From: Sphingomonadaceae bacterium
Lineage (GTDB): Bacteria; Pseudomonadota; Alphaproteobacteria; Sphingomonadales; Sphingomonadaceae
Length of the DNA stretch: 26,246 nt
Direction of reading: 5' to 3'
NCBI GenBank assembly: GCA_016742125.1
Contig: JACVCM010000044.1
Location: 1-26,246, forward strand
Below the pieces are notes generated by a model. That model was not told the DNA's origin. It saw nothing but the letters and a program-made list of their open reading frames with translations, and did not search any database. This document shows, in pieces, positions 7,922 to 13,685 of this stretch. Made by a program: the position numbers and the translations under genes. The number at the start of each line of letters is the position of its first letter. Within the stretch, counting starts at the first letter, position 1.

Positions 7922-9061
7922 ATGGATTTCAGCTACACCGAAACGCAGGACATGATCCGCGAAACCTTGAGCCGCTTTCTGGCCGACACATATGATTTCG
8001 ACTCCCGCCAGAAAATGATTGCCGGAAACGGCGGTCGCGACCCAGGTATCTGGAGGGCGCTGGCAACGGAACTGGGCATGCTGGGAGCCGCATTCAGCGA
8101 AGAGCATGGCGGCCTTGGCGGTGGGCATCTGGAAAACGCACTCATCATGGAAGAGCTGGGCAAGGTCATCGCGATCGAGCCCTATCTCCAGACAGTAGTT
8201 CTGGGCGGCGGTGCGCTGAAAGCCGTCGGCGGCGCGCATGCCGATGCGTTTATTCCCGAAATCATCGGCGGCAATGTCATCATCGCCTTCGCCTATGCCG
8301 AGCCGCAGGGACGCTATGACCTTGCCAACATTCGCACCGCCGCGAAAAAGGATGGTGCAGGCTATGTACTGAACGGTCATAAAGCTGTCGTCTATGCTGC
8401 GCCTTGGGCGACACATCTTTTAGTGACCGCGCGCACCGGCGGCTCAGGCCGCGAAGCAGACGGCGTGTCGTTGTTCCTGATAGATGCCAGCACCCCCGGC
8501 ATCGTCCGCCGCGATTATCCGACCGTGGACGGATTTCAGGCATCCGAAATCTATTTCGAGAATGTAGCTATTTCCGCCGATACACTGCTCGGCGACGAAG
8601 GCGCCGGCCTCCCGCTTGTCGAACAGATTGTCGATGAAGCCACCGTCGCCGTCTGTGCAGAAGCATGCGGCGTTGCCCTTAAGCTACATGAAGGCACGCT
8701 CGACTATGCACGGCAGCGCAACCAGTTCGGCCAGCCGATCTCGCGTTTTCAGGTGCTGCAACACCGTATGGTGGATATGTTCATGGAAGTCGAACAGGCG
8801 AAATCGATGACCACAATGGCTACGCTGAAACTCGACCTGACCGCAGCCGAACGCATGGCCGCCGTATCGGCATGCAAGGCGAAGGTGTCGCGCGCGGCAA
8901 AATTTGTCGGCCAGAATGCGATCCAGACACATGGTGGCATCGGCATCACCCAAGAACTGGCCATCGGTCATTATTTCAAGCGTGCGACAATGATCGAAAA
9001 CCAGTTCGGATCCGCCGACCATCATTATGAACGTTTTGAACGGCTGACTCTCGAAGATTGA
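7922..9061 (+). CDS. Acyl-CoA dehydrogenase, partner subunit
   Basis: This 379-residue protein has the acyl-CoA dehydrogenase fold but with altered active-site features. ARQRNQFGQPI at 263-273 is the dimer-interface FAD-binding motif and QTHGGIGITQE near 340 is intact. The helix-G position where the partner has Glu244 reads ATVAVCAEACG, with no matching Glu, and the C-terminus (MIENQFGSADHHYERF) lacks the usual YGGSxEIQR. Together with the upstream gene this looks like an alpha/beta pair that shares FAD sites, as described for mycobacterial ChsE-type enzymes. I chose the ATG at 7922 because GAGGGAAGAAA precedes it directly; an in-frame start at 7895 would lie in repeat-derived sequence. Confidence 0.9.
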   Translation: MDFSYTETQDMIRETLSRFLADTYDFDSRQKMIAGNGGRDPGIWRALATELGMLGAAFSEEHGGLGGGHLENALIMEELGKVIAIEPYLQTVVLGGGALKAVGGAHADAFIPEIIGGNVIIAFAYAEPQGRYDLANIRTAAKKDGAGYVLNGHKAVVYAAPWATHLLVTARTGGSGREADGVSLFLIDASTPGIVRRDYPTVDGFQASEIYFENVAISADTLLGDEGAGLPLVEQIVDEATVAVCAEACGVALKLHEGTLDYARQRNQFGQPISRFQVLQHRMVDMFMEVEQAKSMTTMATLKLDLTAAERMAAVSACKAKVSRAAKFVGQNAIQTHGGIGITQELAIGHYFKRATMIENQFGSADHHYERFERLTLED

Positions 9062-9081
9062 CGAACGTCGATATTACACTT

Positions 9082-9096
9082 TTGTGCAGTGCAACA
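9082..9096. promoter_or_regulatory. PhaR-like operator 1 of the phasin gene
   Basis: TTGTGCAGTGCAACA, identical over 15 bases to the copy at 9128-9142, lies just before the -35 element. The arrangement of two operators flanking a promoter is typical for repression. It starts 20 bases after the acyl-CoA dehydrogenase stop codon. Confidence 0.6.
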
Positions 9097-9102
9097 TTTT
9101 TA

Positions 9103-9131
9103 TTGACATGGATCGCCCGATTCATTATTGT
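9103..9131 (+). promoter_or_regulatory. Strong promoter of the phasin gene
   Basis: TTGACA (9103-9108) and TATTGT (9126-9131) are separated by exactly 17 bases. It has a consensus -35 and a good -10, the best promoter match in the window. Transcription would start near 9138, inside operator 2. Confidence 0.7.
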
Positions 9132-9142
9132 GCAGTGCAACA
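9126..9142. promoter_or_regulatory. PhaR-like operator 2, overlapping the -10 and start of the phasin promoter
   Basis: TATTGTGCAGTGCAACA contains the -10 hexamer and covers the predicted transcription start. A protein bound here would block RNA polymerase. The same 17-mer recurs inverted at 3875-3891. PhaR itself is not in the window. Confidence 0.62.
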
Positions 9143-9162
9143 CAACAGAAATGGTGCTTGAT

Positions 9163-9777
9163 ATGGCCAGCAAGGCAAATACCCCCGTAACGACGAAAAC
9201 CGCGAAGCTCGCGGCACCGAAAGCTGCGACTGCCAAAGCTGCTCCTGTTGCTGCCAAGGTAGAGGCCGAGGCCCCTGCTGCGCTGGTAACAAAGATCGTG
9301 TCTGTTGAACCCACACCGATTGCTCAAGGAGTAACCAAAATGACCGACACTGTTAAAGCCACCACCGAAAAGGCTACCGAATTCTTCGCAGACGTTCGTG
9401 AAAAGGCTGCCGAAGCTGCTGAAAAAGGCAAGAAATTTGCTGCTGATGCCGTCGAATTCAACAAGGCCAATGTCGAAGCAATGATCGAAGCCGGCAAAAT
9501 TGTTGCCAAGGGCGCGCAGGACATGGGCAAGACCAACTTCGAATATGCGAAGAAGAATCTCGAAGAAGCACAGGTTGCTGTCAAGGAACTCACTGCTGTC
9601 AAATCGCCTACCGATTTCGTCAAGCTGCAGGGCGAATGGGCTCGCAAGGGCTTTGACACCGCTGTTGCACAGGGTTCGAAGAACACCGAAGCGATGGTAA
9701 AGCTGGTCAGCGACATGTTCCAGCCGATTTCGAACCGCATTGCGGCAACGACCGAACTTTTCAAGAAGGCTGCGTAA
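9163..9777 (+). CDS. phaP: Phasin (PHA granule-associated protein)
   Basis: Phasins coat PHA granules in the cytoplasm. From about residue 60 the chain is amphipathic and helical: TEKATEFFADVREKAAEAAEKGKKF (in parts TEKATEFFADV and REKAAEAAEKGKKF), FNKANVEAMIEAGKIVAKGAQDM, then FVKLQGEWARKGFDTAV and a C-terminal FQPISNRIAATTELFKKA, a clear Phasin_2-type pattern. Residues 1-45 are Ala/Lys/Pro-rich, like a small histone-like arm. The start is uncertain. The promoter at 9103-9131 favours ATG 9151 or 9163, neither with a ribosome site. An internal ATG at 9340 has an excellent AAGGAG (9326-9331) 8 bases upstream and would give a 145-residue phasin domain alone. Both forms may be made. Two PhaR-like operators flank the promoter. 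Confidence 0.9.
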   Translation: MASKANTPVTTKTAKLAAPKAATAKAAPVAAKVEAEAPAALVTKIVSVEPTPIAQGVTKMTDTVKATTEKATEFFADVREKAAEAAEKGKKFAADAVEFNKANVEAMIEAGKIVAKGAQDMGKTNFEYAKKNLEEAQVAVKELTAVKSPTDFVKLQGEWARKGFDTAVAQGSKNTEAMVKLVSDMFQPISNRIAATTELFKKAA

Positions 9778-9885
9778 GCAATCTTTGTGAAGTTTGTGCC
9801 GGTGCGTTTCTGAGCACCTGCTGCCCTCTCTCCTCCTCCTCCCAAAGGCGGCGGGAAGTCTTGAGCGAACCGGCGCATGATATTT

Positions 9886-9924
9886 GAAACCGCCCTTTCC
9901 CCTGCGGAGAGGGCGGTTTCTTTT
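9886..9924 (+). terminator. Rho-independent terminator
   Basis: GAAACCGCCCT (9886-9896) pairs perfectly with AGGGCGGTTTC (9910-9920) around a 13-base loop, and TTTCTTTT follows. It ends the phasin transcript before the clpS promoter. The stretch from 9778 to here shows only pyrimidine-rich sequence. Confidence 0.85.
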
Positions 9925-9954
9925 CGGCCTGCGACGATTCCCTGCGATCAGGGC

Positions 9955-9984
9955 TTGCAGTTTGCCCCTGCCCTACCCTATTTT
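9955..9984 (+). promoter_or_regulatory. Predicted clpS promoter, leaderless arrangement
   Basis: TTGCAG (9955-9960) and TATTTT (9979-9984) are 18 bases apart, and the ATG begins 7 bases after the end of the -10 element, where transcription should start. There is no ribosome-binding sequence before this ATG, which fits a leaderless mRNA. Confidence 0.5.
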
Positions 9985-9990
9985 GACGAT

Positions 9991-10332
9991 ATGCAGACCG
10001 ATATGGCCCATGATGACGACGACAAGGCAGGCGGTACGCCGGGTGTTGGCCTTGCCACACGCACACGGCCCAAGACGCAAAAGCCCAGCCTGTACAAAGT
10101 TCTGCTGCTGAATGACGATTACACACCGATGGAATTCGTCGTTCACGTATTGAAGGCATTCTTCCAGATGGATACCGACCAGGCGACCCGCGTGATGCTC
10201 CATGTCCATCAGAAGGGCGTCGGCGTCTGCGGTATATTCACCTATGAAGTCGCCGAAACCAAGGTGACCCAGGTCATGGACTTTGCCCAGAAAAACCAGC
10301 ACCCGTTGCAGTGCACTCTCGAGAAAGCTTGA
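9991..10332 (+). CDS. clpS: ATP-dependent Clp protease adaptor ClpS
   Basis: ClpS carries proteins with destabilising N-terminal residues to ClpAP. The 113-residue form has a disordered acidic N-terminus (DDDDKAGG), then the core: KVLLLNDDYTPMEFVVHVL at 36-54, MLHVHQKGVGVCGIFTYEVAETKV at about 69-92 (two parts: MLHVHQKGVG and VCGIFTYEVAETKV), and HPLQCTLEK at the C-terminus. Asn41, Asp42 and Asp43 and the histidines near 71-74 form the N-degron pocket. I place the start at ATG 9991 because of the promoter position; ATG 10003 is possible, and an in-frame ATG at 9877 is rejected because it lies before the terminator. murA follows after 46 bases but seems to have its own promoter. Confidence 0.92.
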   Translation: MQTDMAHDDDDKAGGTPGVGLATRTRPKTQKPSLYKVLLLNDDYTPMEFVVHVLKAFFQMDTDQATRVMLHVHQKGVGVCGIFTYEVAETKVTQVMDFAQKNQHPLQCTLEKA

Positions 10333-10344
10333 TGAAAGCCTTGC

Positions 10345-10372
10345 TTGCCTGAATAGCGATTCCCGCTAAATA
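10345..10372 (+). promoter_or_regulatory. Predicted murA promoter, leaderless arrangement
   Basis: TTGCCT (10345-10350) and TAAATA (10367-10372) are separated by 16 bases. The A of the murA ATG at 10379 is exactly 7 bases past the -10 element, and no Shine-Dalgarno sequence is present before it. Confidence 0.45.
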
Positions 10373-10378
10373 CCGGCG

Positions 10379-11659
10379 ATGGACAAGATAATCGTACGCG
10401 GCGGGAACGCGCTTAAGGGGAAGATTCCAATATCGGGGGCCAAGAATAGCGCCTTGACGCTTATCCCGTGCGCCTTGCTCACAGACGAGCCGCTGACGCT
10501 GCGTAACCTGCCCCGCCTTGCCGACATTGACGGTTTTCAGCATCTGATGAACCAGTTCGGAATATCGACCACCGTCGCAGGCAGCCGTCCCGAAGATTTC
10601 GGCCGTGTCATGACGCTAGAAGCGACGCGCATTACCAGCAATATCGCGCCCTATGATCTCGTTCGCAAAATGCGTGCGTCGATCCTTGTTCTGGGCCCGA
10701 TGCTGGCGCGGAGCGGTGAGGCAACGGTCAGCCTCCCCGGTGGCTGCGCCATCGGCAACCGACCTATCGACCTGCACCTGAAGGCGTTGGAGGCCTTCGG
10801 GGTCGAAATCGAGCTGGCCGCCGGTTATGTGAAGGCCATCGCCAAAAAGGGAATCCCCGGCGGGACTTACACTTTCCCGGTCGTATCGGTTGGCGCCACG
10901 GAAAATGCGTTGATGGCGGCTTCATTGGCCAAGGGCACTTGCGTCCTGCACAACGCCGCGCGGGAGCCTGAGATCGTCGACCTATGCAATCTGCTCGTTG
11001 ACATGGGGGCGGAGATTGAAGGGATTGGCACCAGCGATCTTATCATCCACGGCAAGGACCGGCTTCATGGCGCGACCTATCGTGTGATGAGCGACCGGAT
11101 CGAAGCAGGCAGCTATGCCTGTGCGGCAGCGATCACTGGCGGTGATGTCGAACTGGTCGGCGCAAAGGCGAGCGAGATGGACGCGACGCTCGATGCGCTC
11201 AGGCAGGCAAATGTCGATGTGGAGGAAACCAGAGACGGCGTGCGCGTGTCGTCCGACGGCAAGTTGAAGCCGCTTACCATCTCGACCGCACCTTATCCCG
11301 GCTTTGCCACCGACATGCAGGCCCAGTTCATGGCAATGCTGTGCATGGCCGACGGCGCAAGCGTGTTGACCGAAACAATTTTCGAGAATCGCTACATGCA
11401 TGTGCCCGAACTGAACCGGATGGGCGCGCATATCGAAACCAAGGGTAGAACCGCGATTGTTCATGGCGTCAAAGGACTGACCGGCGCCCCGGTAATGGCC
11501 ACAGACCTTCGCGCATCGATGAGCCTCGTGATCGCAGGGCTGGTGGCGGACGGCGAAACGCATGTCAGTCGTCTGTATCACCTCGATCGCGGTTATGAGC
11601 GGCTGGAAGAAAAACTGCAGCTGGTCGGCGCCGATGTCGAGCGAGTAGGAGCGGAATGA
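10379..11659 (+). CDS. murA: UDP-N-acetylglucosamine 1-carboxyvinyltransferase
   Basis: MurA makes the first committed step of peptidoglycan synthesis, moving enolpyruvate from PEP to UDP-GlcNAc in the cytoplasm. At 426 residues the length is standard. Lys22-Asn23 in ISGAKNSAL binds substrate, and Cys123 in LPGGCAIGNRPIDLHLKAL is the catalytic cysteine and the target of fosfomycin; it is Cys rather than the resistant Asp variant. RMGAHIE and ATDLRASMSLVIAGLVADG near the C-terminus are family signatures. The start has no ribosome site and may be leaderless. The LOV-HTH gene follows 56 bases downstream. Confidence 0.97.
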   Translation: MDKIIVRGGNALKGKIPISGAKNSALTLIPCALLTDEPLTLRNLPRLADIDGFQHLMNQFGISTTVAGSRPEDFGRVMTLEATRITSNIAPYDLVRKMRASILVLGPMLARSGEATVSLPGGCAIGNRPIDLHLKALEAFGVEIELAAGYVKAIAKKGIPGGTYTFPVVSVGATENALMAASLAKGTCVLHNAAREPEIVDLCNLLVDMGAEIEGIGTSDLIIHGKDRLHGATYRVMSDRIEAGSYACAAAITGGDVELVGAKASEMDATLDALRQANVDVEETRDGVRVSSDGKLKPLTISTAPYPGFATDMQAQFMAMLCMADGASVLTETIFENRYMHVPELNRMGAHIETKGRTAIVHGVKGLTGAPVMATDLRASMSLVIAGLVADGETHVSRLYHLDRGYERLEEKLQLVGADVERVGAE

Positions 11660-11667
11660 GCTACCAC

Positions 11668-11696
11668 TTGCCAAGGCGGAGCTTTTGCGTCATTTT
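11668..11696 (+). promoter_or_regulatory. Possible promoter of the LOV-HTH gene
   Basis: TTGCCA (11668-11673), a 17-base spacer and CATTTT (11691-11696) lie between murA and the LOV-HTH gene. Transcription would start near 11703, leaving a short leader with GAAGAG. The gene may also be read from murA. Confidence 0.35.
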
Positions 11697-11715
11697 TGCC
11701 TGAAGAGAAAATTCG

Positions 11716-12348
11716 ATGATGATGATGATGCACATGCTCATGCCCGGCCGTCGACGCCACCCGGTACTGGACGCGATACGGCATAGTCCAATTGCAACGG
11801 TGGTCAGCGATCCAAGGCAAGCGGACAATCCTCTCATCGCTGTGAACGACGCTTTTTGCGCGTTGACGGGGTATGAAGAGAGCGAAATACTGGGGCGGAA
11901 CTGCCGTTTCTTGCGCGGCCCCGACACCGAGAATAGCCAGACCGAGAAGCTTCGCGCGTCGATCCATGCCCGCCGGCCCTCGCTTGCCGAGCTCATTAAC
12001 TATCGCAAGGATGGAAGCCCATTCCGCAATGCCGTGATGATTGCGCCGCTTTTTGACGAAGGCGGAAGGGTCGAGTTTTTTGTTGGTTCGCAAATTGAGG
12101 TGCTTCCCGAGGAGGAGAGCATTGCAGTCGTGAGGCAACAGCAAGCCGCCGAAATTGTCGATCGGCTTTCCCCACGCCAACGCGAAATATTGCAGCAAAT
12201 GGCACAGGGCTTCCGAACCAAGCAAATCGCCTTCCACCTGTCGCTCAGCGAAAAAACGGTGCAGATGCACAGGATGCTGATGTTCAAGAAGCTGTCGACT
12301 TCAAATGCCGCCGATGCGGTCCGCATTGCAGTGGAAGCGGGGCTTTAA
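11716..12348 (+). CDS. LOV-HTH blue-light-responsive transcription factor (EL222-like)
   Basis: This 210-residue protein joins a flavin-binding LOV domain to a LuxR-type DNA-binding helix-turn-helix. GRNCRFLRGPDT at 60-71 is the LOV signature, with Cys63 placed to form the light-induced flavin adduct. Asn95 (NYRKDG), Asn105 and Gln126 (FFVGSQIEV) match the flavin hydrogen-bonding residues. Residues 151-210 (LSPRQREILQQMAQG, TKQIAFHLSLSEKTVQMHR) are the HTH. Size and order match EL222 from Erythrobacter litoralis, where light frees the HTH so it dimerises and activates genes. Targets here are unknown; murA, phaB and the RHH gene are neighbours. The start is a run of five ATG codons after GAAGAG, so the exact first Met is unclear. 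Confidence 0.93.
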   Translation: MMMMMHMLMPGRRRHPVLDAIRHSPIATVVSDPRQADNPLIAVNDAFCALTGYEESEILGRNCRFLRGPDTENSQTEKLRASIHARRPSLAELINYRKDGSPFRNAVMIAPLFDEGGRVEFFVGSQIEVLPEEESIAVVRQQQAAEIVDRLSPRQREILQQMAQGFRTKQIAFHLSLSEKTVQMHRMLMFKKLSTSNAADAVRIAVEAGL

Positions 12349-12364
12349 GCGGCACTACAGTCAT

Positions 12365-12631
12365 TTGCCCGTATGGGCCTATTCCGGTATTTTGTTTTCC
12401 GATATTTTGCTGCATTTCTGCATCACAGGCCGACGGTGGTCCTGTCAAAAAATGTCGCTCTCACCTCCCTCCCTCGACCTGAGAGCGCATATCGGAAACG
12501 GCAACCCTCTGCCGTCATTCCTGGCAAGGCACCGTCCGCCTGTTACCGATTGCTAACGCTCAACAGGAAAAGTCCGGGAATTTTCCGGGTCGCACTGGTA
12601 CCGTCGCAGCTCGCTTCGACGGTCCCTTTTT
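12365..12631 (+). ncRNA. Candidate small RNA or structured 3' region
   Basis: This 267-base stretch between the LOV-HTH and RHH genes holds a promoter-like TTGCCC (12365-12370), 17 bases, TATTTT (12388-12393). It is followed by three hairpins: CGCTCTCA/TGAGAGCG (12456-12463 with 12480-12487, loop rich in CCTCCCTCCC), ACGGCA/TGCCGT (12498-12503 with 12510-12515), and a terminator at 12600-12631. CCUCC-type loops occur in alphaproteobacterial small RNAs. It could also be only the 3' UTR of the LOV-HTH mRNA. There is no convincing reading frame on the plus strand. Confidence 0.35.
12600..12631 (+). terminator. Rho-independent terminator after the LOV-HTH gene
   Basis: ACCGTCG (12600-12606) pairs with CGACGGT (12617-12623); a small inner AGC/GCT pairing is possible. 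CCCTTTTT follows at 12624-12631. The T tract ends over the stop codon of the opposing RHH gene. Confidence 0.65.
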
Positions 12632-12869
12632 AGAATTTATGAGCCACGAGCCACAACCGTATCGCGCTGGCCAGCCCGCACGGCGTGCCTGACCCAATCC
12701 TTTCGACGTCAATTTGCGCGACCAGGGCGTTGATGGGCAGGCCCCGCGCTTCTGCAACATCTTTGAGTGCATCCCAGAATAGTGGCTCCAGACTAATTGA
12801 CGTCTGATGGCCGGCTATGGTCATGCTGCGCTTTACCGGGGGATGGTAGATGTTTGATCGTGAACCCAT
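12630..12869 (-). CDS. Ribbon-helix-helix domain protein (RHH_4 type)
   Basis: This 79-residue protein has the pattern of small alphaproteobacterial ribbon-helix-helix proteins: a basic strand RSMTIAGHQTSISLEPLFWDALKDVA (in parts RSMTIAGHQTSISL and EPLFWDALKDVA) followed by EARGLPINALVAQID. RHH proteins bind DNA as dimers through the paired strand, here probably TSISL. Its ATG (12869-12867) shares one base with the phaB stop (TGATG), so the two are translationally coupled. A TTG three bases earlier is also in frame. Co-expression with phaB hints at a regulator linked to PHA metabolism, but no target is shown. The C-terminal part (about 60-79) is hydrophobic and basic, with no known motif. Confidence 0.82.
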   Translation of the reverse strand: MGSRSNIYHPPVKRSMTIAGHQTSISLEPLFWDALKDVAEARGLPINALVAQIDVERIGSGTPCGLASAIRLWLVAHKF

Positions 12870-13591
12870 CAATACATGTGCTGGCCGCCGTTGATCGACA
12901 AGGTCGATCCGGTAATAAATCCGGCGTTATCGCTGGTAAGAAACTCTACGCCGCGTGCAATTTCTTCGGCTTGGCCCAACCGCCCGACCGGAATCTGTGC
13001 CACGATCTTTTCCATAACATTATCGGGGATGGTGGAGAGCATTTCTGTTGCAATATAGCCCGGAGCAATCGCATTGGCGGTGACGCCATGACGCGCCCCT
13101 TCCATCGCCAAGGATTTCGTAAAGCCGTGGATACCGGATTTCGCAGCGGCATAGTTGACTTGCCCGATCTGACCGCCCTGCCCGTTAACCGACCCGATAT
13201 TGACAATACGCCCCCATTTGCGTTCGCGCATACCGGCGAACACAGCCTTCGCCATATTGAAGCATCCGGTCAGATCGACACGGATTACCTCGTCCCACTG
13301 CTCAAAGGTCATTTTGACCATCGTTGCGTCCCGCGTGATACCGGCGTTATTGACCATGATATCGATCTGGCCGTATTCGGCCTCGATCTTTGCGCAGGCG
13401 TCGAGACAGCTTTGATGATCGCCGACATCCCATTTGGCGACCGCAATGCCTGTTCGGTCGGAGAAGGCCCTTGCGGCTGCGTCGTTCCCGCCATAATTCG
13501 CAATGACCGTGCGGCCTTTTTCCTTGAGCTTAAGGCTGATAGCCTCACCAATGCCGCGGGTGCCCCCTGTTACCACCGCCACGCGTCCCAT
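12869..13591 (-). CDS. phaB: Acetoacetyl-CoA reductase, NADPH-dependent short-chain dehydrogenase
   Basis: PhaB reduces acetoacetyl-CoA to (R)-3-hydroxybutyryl-CoA, the monomer for PhaC. The 240-residue protein has the SDR nucleotide motif TGGTRGIG at 8-15, NNAG at 81-84, and the catalytic Ser134, Tyr147 and Lys151 (NIGSVNGQ, NYAAAKSG). The stretch SVNGQGGQIGQVNYAAAKSG is characteristic of PhaB rather than FabG, as is the C-terminal GGQHMY. The ATG at 13591 has AGGAGAG upstream; an in-frame start at 13657 would add 22 residues with no fold. A possible promoter is CGGCAA/TGGTTA at 13652-13657 and 13629-13634 (minus strand TTGCCG-17-TAACCA). The RHH gene is coupled downstream. phaA is not present. 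Confidence 0.94.
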   Translation of the reverse strand: MGRVAVVTGGTRGIGEAISLKLKEKGRTVIANYGGNDAAARAFSDRTGIAVAKWDVGDHQSCLDACAKIEAEYGQIDIMVNNAGITRDATMVKMTFEQWDEVIRVDLTGCFNMAKAVFAGMRERKWGRIVNIGSVNGQGGQIGQVNYAAAKSGIHGFTKSLAMEGARHGVTANAIAPGYIATEMLSTIPDNVMEKIVAQIPVGRLGQAEEIARGVEFLTSDNAGFITGSTLSINGGQHMY

Positions 13592-13612
13592 AGACTCTCT
13601 CCTGCCTTTTGT

Positions 13613-13626
13613 TGCTGATTTCAGCA
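13613..13626. promoter_or_regulatory. Palindrome TGCTGATTTCAGCA in the phaB leader
   Basis: TGCTGA and TCAGCA form a perfect 6-bp dyad with a 2-base centre, near the predicted phaB transcription start at about 13622. It has TGC/GCA ends like PhaR-type sites but differs in core and spacing from the three 15-mers in the window, so its role is uncertain. Confidence 0.3.
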
Positions 13627-13685
13627 TCTGGTTAGTCGGGCGATGGCGGCGCGGCAAGTTGACGTGAGCGTTAGCGCATAGCTAT

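Noticed and set aside
10307..10315. TGCAGTGCA, the core of the PhaR-like motif, near the end of clpS
   Set aside because: It encodes the conserved ClpS residues L-Q-C-T, lacks the outer T and A of the other copies, and is not near a promoter.
12305..12633. Two small open frames on the plus strand after the LOV-HTH gene
   Set aside because: They have no ribosome site, no family pattern, and overlap hairpins and the terminator.
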